Below are positions 1-8,575 of a DNA stretch of 64,000 nt, in pieces (position 1 is the first letter of the stretch; every line of letters starts with the position of its first letter). The notes under the pieces are model-generated. The model did no database searches. It worked only from the letters and a program-made list of their open reading frames with translations, and was not told the DNA's origin. The DNA is taken from assembly GCA_038230835.1 (NCBI GenBank), contig JBBRMM010000008.1, positions 1 through 64,000 of the forward strand. The letters run 5' to 3'. The stretch is from DASUHT01 sp038230835 (GTDB lineage: Bacteria; Actinomycetota; Thermoleophilia; Gaiellales; JAICJC01). Made by a program: the position numbers and the translations under genes.

Positions 1-2
1 AC

Positions 3-101
3 CTCTACAACACCGACCGCGCCCACAACGGCCGCATCACCCAAGGCCGCATACCCGCAGACATCATCCACCCCGCCCACAAGATCCAACCCCAAGCATG
101 A
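3..101 (+). mobile_element. IS481-type transposase, C-terminal fragment
   Basis: The reading frame is open from the window edge and ends in TGA at 99-101. Its 32 residues contain YNTDRAHNGRITQGRIPADI, which resembles the C-terminal end of IS481/IS3-type DDE transposases of the rve integrase fold. The catalytic residues would lie outside the window, so it is unknown whether the element is intact. No inverted repeat could be assigned. It suggests the left edge lies in or beside mobile DNA. Confidence 0.55.
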
Positions 102-214
102 CCCACAACTGTCGCTACAACTCGGGGAGAGTCCAGCCTAGCCTGTCAACTCCGACGGGGAGCAGGTCAGCCACCTGCTCTCGGCGCCAACCGTTTCGTC
201 GTTCGCGCAGATGG

Positions 215-388
215 TCAGCGTTCTTCGGTGCCTTGCCGGCGGAGGAGGGTCAGGATGTGCTTTCGAGGCAGGACGTGCGAGAGCTTGTGGTAGTCGTGGG
301 CGTGGGTTTGGACTTTGGCGACGAGGTCGTCTTCGTCTTCGGCGGTGATCACGGTGTCGCAACGCGGACAGGTGGCGCGGATGGTCAT
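215..388 (-). CDS. Small DUF1059-like protein
   Basis: A 57-residue protein with the pattern of DUF1059 (PF06348): a CPRC pair near the N-terminus, an acidic EDEDDLVAKVQTHAHD segment and a following His (HKLSHV). The Cys and His residues could bind metal, but the function is unknown. The ATG at 388 is chosen over an upstream in-frame ATG because GGAGGAG sits just ahead of it. It is the last gene of a leftward set: ABC ATPase, permease, 47-residue membrane protein, then this one. Positions 102-214 downstream hold nothing I can support. Confidence 0.6.
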   Translation of the reverse strand: MTIRATCPRCDTVITAEDEDDLVAKVQTHAHDYHKLSHVLPRKHILTLLRRQGTEER

Positions 389-407
389 GAGGTCTCCTCC
401 GGCGGTC

Positions 408-551
408 CTAGCGACTGTGGGGTCCAAGGACGCCGGTCAGGTGAAGCACGATCATGAGAGCCAGGGCAATGGCCAGGGCTGTGCCAATCACGATCCGGCG
501 GTGGCGGCGGGTGGGCTGGGTGGGTTCGTGGTGGTCTCGATCGGGGTGCAT
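408..551 (-). CDS. 47-residue single-pass membrane protein
   Basis: A short gene with ATG at 551 preceded by an excellent ribosome site (TAGGAGGA, about 6 bases away). It starts 10 bases after the permease stop codon. The product has a His/Asp/Arg-rich N-terminus (MHPDRDHHEP...RRHRR) and one hydrophobic helix (IVIGTALAIALALMIVLHL), with a short tail. No family is recognised. The position suggests a small accessory subunit of the ABC exporter or part of its response; this is inference from context. Confidence 0.6.
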   Translation of the reverse strand: MHPDRDHHEPTQPTRRHRRIVIGTALAIALALMIVLHLTGVLGPHSR

Positions 552-561
552 GATGTTCCTC

Positions 562-1308
562 CTACGTGATGTCGCGGTGAGTGATCCAGATCGATCCGGC
601 GGTGACGACGACGGCTGCGTAGGCCGCGAGCAGCAGCCCGCCGAGCGCGGGGGCGAGCAGCGGCCTGATATCACCGGTTGTGGTGACGCCAGCCATGGCG
701 GCGCCGGCGAGGCCCGGCAGGAACCGACTCGCGTTCGCGAGCAGTCCGAACAGTAGGCCCTCGACGAACAGCACCCATGCGAAGAGACCGACGAGGGTCG
801 CGACCTGGTTTCGGAGGAGCGCGCCGACGCCGACGCCAATCGGGGCCCAGAGCGCCGCGGCGACGGCGCCGCCTGCGAGCAACTGGGCATAGTCGCCTGC
901 GTGCACGTGAACCGGAATCCCCCGTGCTCTGAGCCCCAGGTTGCCGACCATGATCACGAAGGCTTCGGCGGCAAGCCCGAAGGCGACGCCTGTGATGGCG
1001 CTAGCGCTGGCCTTCGCCGTGATCACCTGGCCGCGCCGGGGCGTGACTAGGAATGTGGTTCGGATGGTGCCGTAGCGGAACTCGGCGGTGATCGAGATGG
1101 CGCCGGCGAGGCTGGCAAACAGGGCGCCGAGCCCACCCCAGCCAAACACGTGCATCTGCCCATCGCGGGTCGCCAGAACACCCTTTGTGAGGGCGAAGCT
1201 GTGGAGCAGTCCCGCGAACAGGATGAGCCCGAGCATGATGGAGATGAGCCCGAGGTTGGTTCTTGTCGTGCGCTGTTTCAGCAGCTCAGCTCGAAGGAGG
1301 GCGCTCAC
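562..1308 (-). CDS. ABC-2 type transporter permease
   Basis: A 248-residue integral membrane protein with about six hydrophobic segments and an N-terminal cytoplasmic stretch (LLRAELLKQRTTRTNLGL) typical of ABC-2 permeases of the NatB/bacitracin-exporter type. The GTG at 1308 overlaps the TGA of the upstream ATPase gene (GTGA), so the two are translationally coupled. Longer upstream starts would run through the ATPase gene and are rejected. Together with the ATPase it should form a membrane exporter. The substrate cannot be read from sequence; the neighbouring two-component system suggests drug, peptide or envelope-stress export. Confidence 0.8.
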   Translation of the reverse strand: MSALLRAELLKQRTTRTNLGLISIMLGLILFAGLLHSFALTKGVLATRDGQMHVFGWGGLGALFASLAGAISITAEFRYGTIRTTFLVTPRRGQVITAKASASAITGVAFGLAAEAFVIMVGNLGLRARGIPVHVHAGDYAQLLAGGAVAAALWAPIGVGVGALLRNQVATLVGLFAWVLFVEGLLFGLLANASRFLPGLAGAAMAGVTTTGDIRPLLAPALGGLLLAAYAAVVVTAGSIWITHRDIT

Positions 1309-2066
1309 GACTGCTCCCGGCCGGTCAGTTCGAGGTAGACGTCCTCGAGCGTGCGAGAGCTGGTCGTGAGCTCGTGGAGAGAGCCGGTCTGGATGAGCCT
1401 GCCGCGATCGATGATCGCGATCTGGTCGACGGTCTGGGCGACTTCGGCGAGCACGTGGCTCGACACGAGCACGGTGCCATCGTGTTCTGAGAATCGTCGC
1501 AGGAAGCCACGCAGCCAACGCATGCCGGCTGGGTCGAGGCCGTTCGCGGGTTCGTCGAGGATCAGCAGCCTGGGGTCGCCGAGCAGGGCCCCCGCAAGTC
1601 CGAGCCGCTGTCGCATTCCGAGTGAGTAGGTCCGAACGCGCCGATCCGCGGCCGGCCCGAGCTCGACCTGGTCGAGCACCTCCTGGACACGGCTTTGCGG
1701 CAGCTCGGCGGCAATGGCGAGCGCCCGCAGGTGGTCACGGCCGGAGCGGGCGGGGTGAAAGTCGCCCGACTCAAGCATCGCCCCGACGTGGCGGATGGGA
1801 TGCTCCAGCTCCCTATAGCGACGGCCGAACACCAACGCTTCACCGTCAGTTGGCTCGGCCAGTCCGAGCAGCAGCCGCAGCGTGGTCGTCTTGCCGGCGC
1901 CGTTGGGCCCCAGAAACCCGGTGATGGTGCCCGGCTCGAGCGAGAAGCTGACAGCATCGACGGCGACGATCTCGCCGTAACGCTTCGTCAGCGAGCGGAC
2001 GCTGACGGCCGGCTCACGACTGCCAGCCAGAGCGGGTTTGATGTCGTCGGGGGTCGTCTCGTTCAT
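1305..2066 (-). CDS. ABC transporter ATP-binding protein
   Basis: A 253-residue ATPase with Walker A GPNGAGKTT, the signature YSLGMRQRLG, Walker B LLILDEPANGLDP and an H-loop (VSSHVL). This is the arrangement of CcmA/NatA-type ATPases that pair with ABC-2 permeases. The ATG at 2066 has AAGGAGGG eight bases upstream, which decides the start. It leads a four-gene leftward unit and is divergent from the histidine kinase gene, with an inverted repeat in the shared upstream region. Regulation by that two-component pair is likely but inferred. Confidence 0.85.
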   Translation of the reverse strand: MNETTPDDIKPALAGSREPAVSVRSLTKRYGEIVAVDAVSFSLEPGTITGFLGPNGAGKTTTLRLLLGLAEPTDGEALVFGRRYRELEHPIRHVGAMLESGDFHPARSGRDHLRALAIAAELPQSRVQEVLDQVELGPAADRRVRTYSLGMRQRLGLAGALLGDPRLLILDEPANGLDPAGMRWLRGFLRRFSEHDGTVLVSSHVLAEVAQTVDQIAIIDRGRLIQTGSLHELTTSSRTLEDVYLELTGREQS

Positions 2067-2151
2067 CGGGTCCCTCCTTGCGTGCGTCTGCATCTGCGTT
2101 CATCGTCCACCCGGCGAGGCGCTGCCGCATCGTCCGCCGGGAGCATCTCGA

Positions 2152-2169
2152 GTACTCCAGTGGGAGTAC
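2152..2169. promoter_or_regulatory. Inverted repeat between divergent ABC and kinase genes
   Basis: GTACTCCAGTGGGAGTAC is a perfect palindrome with 7-bp arms around AGTG. It lies between the ATPase start (2066) and the kinase start (2222), so it could act on both promoters. The likely ligand is the adjacent NarL/LuxR-type response regulator, since that family binds short inverted repeats; this is inference. Confidence 0.45.
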
Positions 2170-2221
2170 GGCGCGTGCGGCCGCCGAGGCTACAGTCGTT
2201 GGCATCGTAAAACGTCGCTCC

Positions 2222-3349
2222 ATGTTTCTGCTCGACGCGTCCGTGCCGGTCATCGTGGGTGCGGTGATCCTGCTCGCCGGCGTGGCGCACGATGGAAGCA
2301 GCACGCGACCGCTGACCATCATGTTGGGGCTCGGCGCGGCTGCCGCGTTGGTGGCTCGCCGGCGGGCGCCGGGGCGGACGCTCGTGATCTCGGGGGGACT
2401 CGTCCAGCTCCTCTTCTACGTCGACGCCGCAATCGGCGCTGTGGCAGTGCTCGCCCCTGCGGTTGCCCTGTACTCACTCGCGCTCAACCGCGGCCGCGTC
2501 CAGCAGGTACTCGCCGCGGTCGCGGCTGTGACGGGGGTGGTCGTTGCCGACGTTCTGCACGGCCAGCTCAGCATTGTCCAGACGCTCGGCCACGTGGCCC
2601 TCGTCGCAGTTCCCCTACTGGCGGCTGAGACACACCGGATGCGCCGCTCCTACGTCTCGCTGCTGCTCGAGCGACTCGCGCTTGCCGAGCAGACCCGCGA
2701 ACAGGAAGCTCAGCATCGCGCGGAGCAGGAGCGGATGCGGATCGCGCGTGATCTGCACGACATCGTCGCGCACACGCTCACCAGCATCAACGTGCAAGCC
2801 GCAACGGCAGCTGAACTGTTTGACCGCGACCCGGATCATGGTCGAACCGCGCTTGAGACGATCGAGAACGCGAGCCGCGACGCGATCGCCGAGCTGCGAT
2901 CGATCCTCGGCGTCCTGCGCGACCCCGATGACCCCGATGCACCACGCGCGCCGTCACCCGGCATCGGGGACGTCGCCGATCTCGTCCAGCGCGCTCGCGA
3001 TACCGGGCTCGATGCTCGCCTCCAGATCGCGGGCTCACCGCCCGATCGTCTCTCACCCGCAGTCTCGCTGGCCGCCTATCGAATCGTGCAGGAGTCGCTG
3101 ACCAACGCACGCCGGCACGCAGCGGGCGCAACCGTCCGCATCTCGCTCACGTTCCAGCCCGACGATCTTGCAGTTGCCGTCGAAGACAACGGCGGAAGAT
3201 CGGTCGACGGCAACGGCGCGCCACGCGGCGTAGGCATCACCGGCATGACCGAACGCGCCGAGACCGTCGGCGGCACGCTCCACGCGGCGCCTCTTGCGGA
3301 TGGGTTCCGCGTCGCCGCGCACCTTCCCTACGCGGCCGGCGAGACATGA
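2222..3349 (+). CDS. Sensor histidine kinase (HisKA_3 type)
   Basis: A 375-residue kinase. The N-terminal half has about four to five membrane helices, with almost no extracytoplasmic loop. It is followed by the dimerisation/phospho-acceptor helix IARDLHDIVAH (His near residue 179) and a HATPase domain with VEDNGG and GVGITGM nucleotide-binding motifs. This is the NarL-partner class (DesK-like intramembrane sensors). ATG at 2222 is the best in-frame start, but no clear ribosome site precedes it. It overlaps the response regulator by ATGA. The short loops suggest it senses membrane state or a transporter rather than a soluble ligand. Confidence 0.85.
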   Translation: MFLLDASVPVIVGAVILLAGVAHDGSSTRPLTIMLGLGAAAALVARRRAPGRTLVISGGLVQLLFYVDAAIGAVAVLAPAVALYSLALNRGRVQQVLAAVAAVTGVVVADVLHGQLSIVQTLGHVALVAVPLLAAETHRMRRSYVSLLLERLALAEQTREQEAQHRAEQERMRIARDLHDIVAHTLTSINVQAATAAELFDRDPDHGRTALETIENASRDAIAELRSILGVLRDPDDPDAPRAPSPGIGDVADLVQRARDTGLDARLQIAGSPPDRLSPAVSLAAYRIVQESLTNARRHAAGATVRISLTFQPDDLAVAVEDNGGRSVDGNGAPRGVGITGMTERAETVGGTLHAAPLADGFRVAAHLPYAAGET

Positions 3350-4008
3350 TCCGCGTGCTCATCGCCGACGACCAAGCCGCCGTTCGCGGCGGCTTCGCCG
3401 CGCTGATCGACGCACAGGACACCATGCACACCGCAGGCCAGGCGAGCAACGGCCGCGAAGCCGTCGACCTAGCCCGGCGCGTCTTGCCACACGTCGTGCT
3501 GATGGACATCCGCATGCCCGTTCTCGACGGCGTCGCAGCCACCCGCCAGATCTGCGCCGACCCCACCCTCGAGCGAACACGCGTGCTCGTGCTTACCACC
3601 TTTGACCTCGACGAGTACGTCTACCCCGCTCTCCGCGCCGGTGCCAGCGGCTTTCTTCTCAAAGACACCCGCCCCCACGACCTACTGCGTGCGATCGAGG
3701 TCATCGCCGCCGGCGACGCCATGATCGCCCCCAACATCACCCGCCGCCTGATCGCCGAGTTCGCAGCCCGACCAGACCCCACCAAAACCCCTAACACGCT
3801 CGCCGAACTCACCCAGCGAGAACGCGAAATCCTCGGCCTCGTCGCGCGCGGCCTGAGCAACGCCGAAATCGCCGAACAACTCATCATCAGCCCCCTCACC
3901 GCAAAAACCCACGTCCAAAACGTCCTTCGAAAGCTCGACTGCCGCGACCGCGCCACACTCACCGCCCTCGCCTACGAAACCGGACTCATCACGCCCGGCA
4001 GCCGATAA
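3346..4008 (+). CDS. NarL/LuxR-family response regulator
   Basis: A 220-residue regulator. The receiver domain starts MIRVLIADDQ, with phospho-acceptor Asp near residue 54 (LMDIRMP), a Thr switch (LTTF) and Lys in LLKDTRP. The C-terminal LuxR helix-turn-helix is LTQREREILGLVARGLSNAE then ISPLTAKTHVQNVLRKL. It is coupled to the kinase through an ATGA overlap. The pair most likely controls the divergent ABC exporter unit. No terminator hairpin was found after the gene before the CDF pseudogene. Confidence 0.9.
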   Translation: MIRVLIADDQAAVRGGFAALIDAQDTMHTAGQASNGREAVDLARRVLPHVVLMDIRMPVLDGVAATRQICADPTLERTRVLVLTTFDLDEYVYPALRAGASGFLLKDTRPHDLLRAIEVIAAGDAMIAPNITRRLIAEFAARPDPTKTPNTLAELTQREREILGLVARGLSNAEIAEQLIISPLTAKTHVQNVLRKLDCRDRATLTALAYETGLITPGSR

Positions 4009-4089
4009 CACGCGCCCGCCGCGCAGGCTCCGCCAGCTGTGTTCATCATCACCGACGCTCCAATCATCGACCGCGTCCCACCACGGGCA

Positions 4090-4620
4090 CGTTCAGGCAT
4101 GGCGCCTGAACGGCATCACCATCGCCGTGGTCGGTGTCACAGGTGGCCTGGCCGTCTTCGACCGCTCGCCACGTGCCGTGACCGAAGGCCACCCCGGCTG
4201 GGTGCTTGCGTCGCGCTGCCTTGCGACCCACCGCGCACACGACCAATTCGTCTCGGCCCTGCGTCGCGCTCTACGAGACGACCCAGCGGCTCATTCACCC
4301 ACAACACCTCTCCCAGCTCGGCGCCCTGGCGGCCGCCAGGGTCGTTGGGTTCGTCGGAAACGAGATCGCGGCCCGCGTCCGCCTACGCGGCGGCCGAGGC
4401 CTGCGGAGCCCCCGCGCTCATCGCCGACGGTGACCATGCCCGCGTCGACGGCTACGTCTCCCTCAGCGTCGTCGCAAGCGCGTTCCTTGTCTGGATCGGC
4501 TGGCACATCGCAGACACATTGATCGGCATCGCGATCACCCTCGCCATCCTCAAGGTCACCTGGGACAGCTGGCACGTCATCTCAGCAACCCAACCCGGCG
4601 AAGAACCCAGCCACCGCTAG
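4090..4620 (+). pseudogene. Broken CDF cation-efflux gene, paralogue of the gene at 26059
   Basis: Two frames together match the C-terminal two thirds of the intact CDF transporter at 26059-26940. The first part (about 4250-4430) reads CVALYETTQRLIHPQHL and GNEIAARVRLRGG. The second (about 4415-4620) reads ALIADGDHARVDGYVSL and ends WDSWHVISATQPGEEPSHR. The switch coincides with an extra C in the run near 4408 relative to the intact copy. The His-rich N-terminus and the first helices are missing or scrambled. It cannot make a full transporter and is probably the relic of an older duplication. Confidence 0.75.
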
Positions 4621-4643
4621 CTGGTGGCGAATGCCTCGTTAAC

Positions 4644-4940
4644 TCAGCGTGTGCGTGCGAACCGCTGAACCGCTTCTAAGAGCTCACGGGTTTTGGTCTC
4701 GGCCTCTTCGCGGTTGCCGGCGGCGAGAGCGCCGGCGACGCAGTGGTTGGCGTGGTCTTCCAAGAGCTTTTGAGCAAGGCTTTCGAGGGCGGTGGAGACG
4801 GCGCCGATCTGGGTCAGAATGTCGATGCAGTAGCGCTCCTCCTCGACCATCCGTTCGACCCCTCGTACCTGGCCTTCGATGCGGTGGAGTCGCCTGATCA
4901 TGGCGTCTTTGTTTTCGGCCTGGATGTAGCCGTGGGTCAT
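4644..4940 (-). CDS. csoR: CsoR-family copper-sensing repressor
   Basis: A 98-residue all-helical protein of the CsoR/RcnR family (DUF156). The Cu(I) ligand triad is complete: Cys38 (YCIDIL), His63 and Cys67 (DHANHC), matching the Cys-His-Cys set of characterised CsoR proteins. In this family Cu(I) binding releases the operator. The ATG at 4940 overlaps the copA stop (ATGA), so it is the last gene of a copZ-copA-csoR operon and would repress its own promoter at 7383-7399. RcnR or formaldehyde-sensing relatives have a different ligand set, so copper is favoured. Confidence 0.88.
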   Translation of the reverse strand: MTHGYIQAENKDAMIRRLHRIEGQVRGVERMVEEERYCIDILTQIGAVSTALESLAQKLLEDHANHCVAGALAAGNREEAETKTRELLEAVQRFARTR

Positions 4941-7159
4941 GTCGCCACCTCCTTTCGAAGTGTCTGGCTGGGCGCCGGGATCGGCGTGTGGGCGCGTGCA
5001 CTGTTGAAGCGGCGGAGGCGCAGGGAGTTGGAGACAACGAAGACGCTTGAGAAGGCCATCGTGGCCGCGGCGATGATCGGATTCAAGAGACCGAAGGCGG
5101 CCAGTGGAATCGCGGCGACGTTGTAGGCGAAGGCCCAGAAGAGGTTGCCCTTGATCGTTCCAAGTGTCCGCCGGGCGAGGCGGATCGCGTCGGCGGCGGC
5201 GCGGAGGTCGCCGGAGACGAGCGTGAGGTCGCTGGCCTCGATCGCGACGTCGGTGCCGGTGCCGATCGCGAGGCCCAGGTCGGCCTGGGCGAGCGCTGGC
5301 GCGTCGTTGACGCCGTCGCCGACCATCGCGACGGTCTCGCCTCGGTCTTGGAGGCGCTTGATCTCGGCGGCCTTCTGTTCCGGTAGGACGCCGGCGATGA
5401 CTGTGTCTATTCCGACCGCGGAGGCGACCGCTTGGGCTGTCTGCTGGTTATCGCCGGTCAGGAGGATGGGGGTCAGCCCGAGCGCTTTGAGCTCGCCGAT
5501 CGCCTCGCGGCTGCTTGATTTCAGCTGATCGGCTACTGCGATCAGACCGAGCGTCCGCCCATCGGCGGCGATCGCGATCACCGTCTGGCCAAGGGCCTCA
5601 GCATCCGACCGACGCTGCTTCAACGCTACAGGCATCGTCGCTCCGCGCTGGAGCAAGAAGCTGGGGCGGCCGGCGAGGACGCTCTGGCCGTCCAGTCGGG
5701 CCTCGACGCCGCGCCCGGCGTGGTTGCGAAACTCGGTCGGGTGCAGCAATGGCTCATCGGCGCCAGCTCGTGCCGCGTCGGCGATTGCTCGCGCGATGGG
5801 GTGCTCGCTGGCCTGCTCGACGCTGCCGGCCACGCGCAACAGAGTCTCGCGGGCGACGCCTTCGGCGGGGATGATATCGGCGAGGGCCATCTTGCCTTCG
5901 GTGATCGTGCCGGTCTTATCGAGCACGATCGTCGAGACGCGCCGCGTCTGCTCCAGGATCTCAGGCCCTTTGATCAGGATGCCGAGTTGGGCGCCGCGAC
6001 CGGTCCCCACCATGAGCGCCGTCGGCGTGGCAAGACCCAGGGCGCAGGGGCAGGCGATGATCAGGACAGCGACGGCGGCGGTGAACGCTTGAGAGGTCGA
6101 ACCGACGACCAGCCAGACGAGGAACGTGGCGAGAGCGACGCCGATCACGATCGGGACGAAGATCGCCGAGACGCGATCGGCAAGCCGCTGGACGTCGGCT
6201 TTGCCGGCTTGGGCTTCGGTGACCATGCGCGCGATCTGGGCGAGCGCCGTGTCAGCGCCGACCTTGGTCGCGCGAACCACAAGTCGACCCGAGGTGTTGA
6301 TCGTCGCGCCGGCGACCGCCGAGTCGACGTCGACGTCGACGGGAACGGACTCGCCGGTCAGTAGCGACTGGTCGATCGCGGAGGCGCCCTCTGTGACGAC
6401 GCCGTCGGTTGCGATCTTCTCTCCGGGGCGAACGACGAAGAGCTCGCCAACAACAAGCTCGTCGATGGGGATCGTGACCTCCTCGCCGTCGCGCAGGACG
6501 TGCGCGTCCTTGGCGCCGAGCTTGAGGAGTTCGCGGATCGCCTCGCCACTTCGGCGCCGGGCGCGGGCCTCGAAGAAGCGGCCGAGCAGAATCAGGGTGA
6601 CGATGATCGCTGCGACCTCGAAGTAGACCGAGGCCTCGAGGGCGAAGACGACGACGACTGCCGACCAGCCCCAGGCGGCGAGCGTTCCGATCGAGATCAG
6701 GGTGTCCATCGTCGTCGAGCGGTGGCGCAGGTTGAGTGCGGCGGCGCGATGGAACTGCCAGCCGGCCCAGAAAACAACGGGCGTCGAGAGGGAGAGCGCG
6801 ACCCACTGCCAGCCGGAGAACTCGAGGCCGGAGATCATCGCCATCGCCGCAACCGGCGCCGATAGGAGCGCCGCGACGACGACGCGCACACGCAAGGCGG
6901 CGACCGAGCCGTCCTCGTCTTTCAGTTCGGTCGGCAGCGCCGCGTCGTAGCCGGTCTTCCGAACCGTCTCAATCAGATCGTCGACGTGAACCAGCGCAGA
7001 GTCGTAGTGGACGCTGGCAGTCTCGGTCGCGAAGTTGACCGTCGCAGCGACGCCCTCGAGACGGTTGAGCTTCTTCTCGATCCGCGTCGCACACGAGGCG
7101 CAGGTCATGCCCTCGATGTCGAGCCTGACGTCGGCGTCGTGCTGTTCGATCGTCGCCAT
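4937..7159 (-). CDS. copA: Copper-exporting P1B-type ATPase
   Basis: A 740-residue ATPase. It has one N-terminal heavy-metal domain (GMTCASC, Cys20 and Cys23), then paired membrane helices, the actuator loop TGES near residue 269, the transmembrane metal site CPCALG near 370, the phosphorylation site DKTGT near 414, the HP motif (SEHPIA) and GDGVND near 615. The CPC motif marks the Cu(I) class. The ATG at 7159 shares a base with the copZ stop (TGATG), so the start is firm. The protein should export Cu(I) across the cytoplasmic membrane with metal delivered by CopZ. Confidence 0.93.
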   Translation of the reverse strand: MATIEQHDADVRLDIEGMTCASCATRIEKKLNRLEGVAATVNFATETASVHYDSALVHVDDLIETVRKTGYDAALPTELKDEDGSVAALRVRVVVAALLSAPVAAMAMISGLEFSGWQWVALSLSTPVVFWAGWQFHRAAALNLRHRSTTMDTLISIGTLAAWGWSAVVVVFALEASVYFEVAAIIVTLILLGRFFEARARRRSGEAIRELLKLGAKDAHVLRDGEEVTIPIDELVVGELFVVRPGEKIATDGVVTEGASAIDQSLLTGESVPVDVDVDSAVAGATINTSGRLVVRATKVGADTALAQIARMVTEAQAGKADVQRLADRVSAIFVPIVIGVALATFLVWLVVGSTSQAFTAAVAVLIIACPCALGLATPTALMVGTGRGAQLGILIKGPEILEQTRRVSTIVLDKTGTITEGKMALADIIPAEGVARETLLRVAGSVEQASEHPIARAIADAARAGADEPLLHPTEFRNHAGRGVEARLDGQSVLAGRPSFLLQRGATMPVALKQRRSDAEALGQTVIAIAADGRTLGLIAVADQLKSSSREAIGELKALGLTPILLTGDNQQTAQAVASAVGIDTVIAGVLPEQKAAEIKRLQDRGETVAMVGDGVNDAPALAQADLGLAIGTGTDVAIEASDLTLVSGDLRAAADAIRLARRTLGTIKGNLFWAFAYNVAAIPLAAFGLLNPIIAAATMAFSSVFVVSNSLRLRRFNSARAHTPIPAPSQTLRKEVAT

Positions 7160-7362
7160 CAAACCGCCTCGTACCCGGCTTCGGAGATAGCCGAGCGCAC
7201 AGCATCGTCGGAGACCGCTACACCACGGACGGTCACGACCTTGGAGTCGAGCTCGACGCCCACCGCGATCACGCCCTCGACCTTCGAAACCTCCTCTTTG
7301 ATCGCCCGCTCGCACTGGGCGCAATGGATTCCAGGCACGGTGAAAGTGATCATCTCGCTCAT
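7159..7362 (-). CDS. copZ: Copper chaperone, HMA domain
   Basis: A 67-residue single heavy-metal-associated domain. It starts MSEMITFTVPGIHCAQCERA, so the metal site is a CxxC pair near residues 14-17, with the usual beta-alpha-beta pattern after it. AGGAGAGG lies about seven bases ahead of ATG 7362. It is the first gene of the operon and should pass Cu(I) to CopA. The CsoR-type operator sits 21 bases upstream of the start. Confidence 0.88.
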   Translation of the reverse strand: MSEMITFTVPGIHCAQCERAIKEEVSKVEGVIAVGVELDSKVVTVRGVAVSDDAVRSAISEAGYEAV

Positions 7363-7382
7363 CGCTCGCCTCTCCTCAGTTC

Positions 7383-7399
7383 ATACCCTCATGGGGTAT
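7383..7399. promoter_or_regulatory. CsoR operator (copper box)
   Basis: ATACCCTCATGGGGTAT is a GC-centred palindrome (TACCC-N5-GGGTA core) of the kind bound by CsoR proteins. It lies just upstream of copZ, overlapping where its promoter must be. Since csoR is the third gene of the operon, autoregulation is expected. Confidence 0.75.
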
Positions 7400-7421
7400 G
7401 GTAGCGCACGGCCGAGCCATC

Positions 7422-7478
7422 TGCGGATGCGCTCCGAAGGCGAGTGCGAGGCTCGTGCCGCGCTGAGGCGCATCCGCA
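7422..7478. terminator. Long inverted repeat, probable terminator
   Basis: TGCGGATGCGC at 7422-7432 and GCGCATCCGCA at 7468-7478 are perfect 11-bp complements around a 35-base loop that contains smaller repeats. It lies downstream of the stop of the leftward gene ending at 7568 and upstream of the copZ operator. A terminator of the 7.6-13.6 kb operon is the simplest reading, although there is no T-run. Confidence 0.4.
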
Positions 7479-7567
7479 CACAGCGTGGGTCGTAGCTCGC
7501 AGCGGAGCATCCTACGACATGGTGGTAGTATTTGTCCCTCGCGGGCAGCGCGCCGACTGCGTGGCCC

Positions 7568-8575
7568 TCAGCACGTCCCGTTCTTCGTGCCGGAGGTGAA
7601 CCGCTTGGGTGGTCGGATCTGGACGGTCGATCCCAGTTGGTAGTTCTCGTGCATGAAGTGGGAGGGGGCGAGCATGTGGGCGCTGGCTACGCGGCCGTCG
7701 GAGGCGATTTGGAGGGTGAACCAGGCGGGCACGGATGGATTGAAGACATGGACGAGCAGGAGTCCGCGGCTGTCGTGGGTTAGCTGTCCGCCGGCGTGCG
7801 CGGCTGTGGCGCGTTGCCAGACGTAGGTGGGGTCGTGTCCTGCCGAGGCCGGGCACTCCACCCAGGTTCCGTGGTGGGTGTCCCAGCGGTGATTCCCGAT
7901 CAGCACGGCGTGCTGCCCGCTCGACGTGGCGTATTCGAGCCGGTTAGGCGCTTGCATCGCGTAGCGCGTGACCACGGCGGGGCCGCTGCCGGAACTGAGC
8001 GCCTGGATGGCAGCGACCGCAGGGACGCTCGTCATCCGCCGAACCGCCAGCGCGTAGCGCGCGGACTCGTTCGCAGGGAGGCGCGCCGGCAGCGTCAGCC
8101 GCGATGGGCTCGTGCTCGTGGGAAGCCGGATGGTGATGGTGGCTGCGGATCCTTGGAGCACGGGCGCGGCGAATCGGTAGCACCAAAGGCCACAGCGCGT
8201 GAGCTGGGGAATTTGACGCCGACTGCCCATGCGCAGCCGCAGATCGACCTGCGACGGCGGGACGCTGATGCCGTTTGGCGGGATGATCATGATACTGACC
8301 GGGCCTCCCGGCGGCGCGATCGTGCCGTATAAAGTGCTGTCGCCGCGGACGGCGGTCGTGTAGGAGACTGACAGACGCGGGAAGGTCGCCTGGCCGAGGG
8401 GGCGATGTTCGCTGGGGCTGGTACGTGTGGCGTGCGGGGAGGTTGGGAGGTGGAGGACGCCCGCCGTCCACGCGCCGGCCATGAGGCCGAGTGCGGCGCC
8501 GGCGCAGGTGATGATCAGGATCAAGAGCGGCGCGGTTCGTCTGTGGCTGGCTGGGTCGTGGGCGTCGATGGTCAT
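7568..8575 (-). CDS. Membrane-anchored extracytoplasmic protein of unknown function
   Basis: A 335-residue protein with one N-terminal helix (LLILIITCAGAALGLMAGAW) and an otherwise soluble, Thr/Ser/Pro-rich outside domain. Its last 50 residues (SHFMHENYQLGSTVQIRPP) resemble the C-terminal end of the CopC/CopD fusion just upstream (SAFNQPITIRPPAG), so the two proteins may share an extracytoplasmic beta domain. ATG 8575 overlaps the upstream stop (ATGA). It is the last gene of the copper/redox operon. No named family is recognised; a role in periplasmic copper handling is inferred from context. Confidence 0.65.
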   Translation of the reverse strand: MTIDAHDPASHRRTAPLLILIITCAGAALGLMAGAWTAGVLHLPTSPHATRTSPSEHRPLGQATFPRLSVSYTTAVRGDSTLYGTIAPPGGPVSIMIIPPNGISVPPSQVDLRLRMGSRRQIPQLTRCGLWCYRFAAPVLQGSAATITIRLPTSTSPSRLTLPARLPANESARYALAVRRMTSVPAVAAIQALSSGSGPAVVTRYAMQAPNRLEYATSSGQHAVLIGNHRWDTHHGTWVECPASAGHDPTYVWQRATAAHAGGQLTHDSRGLLLVHVFNPSVPAWFTLQIASDGRVASAHMLAPSHFMHENYQLGSTVQIRPPKRFTSGTKNGTC

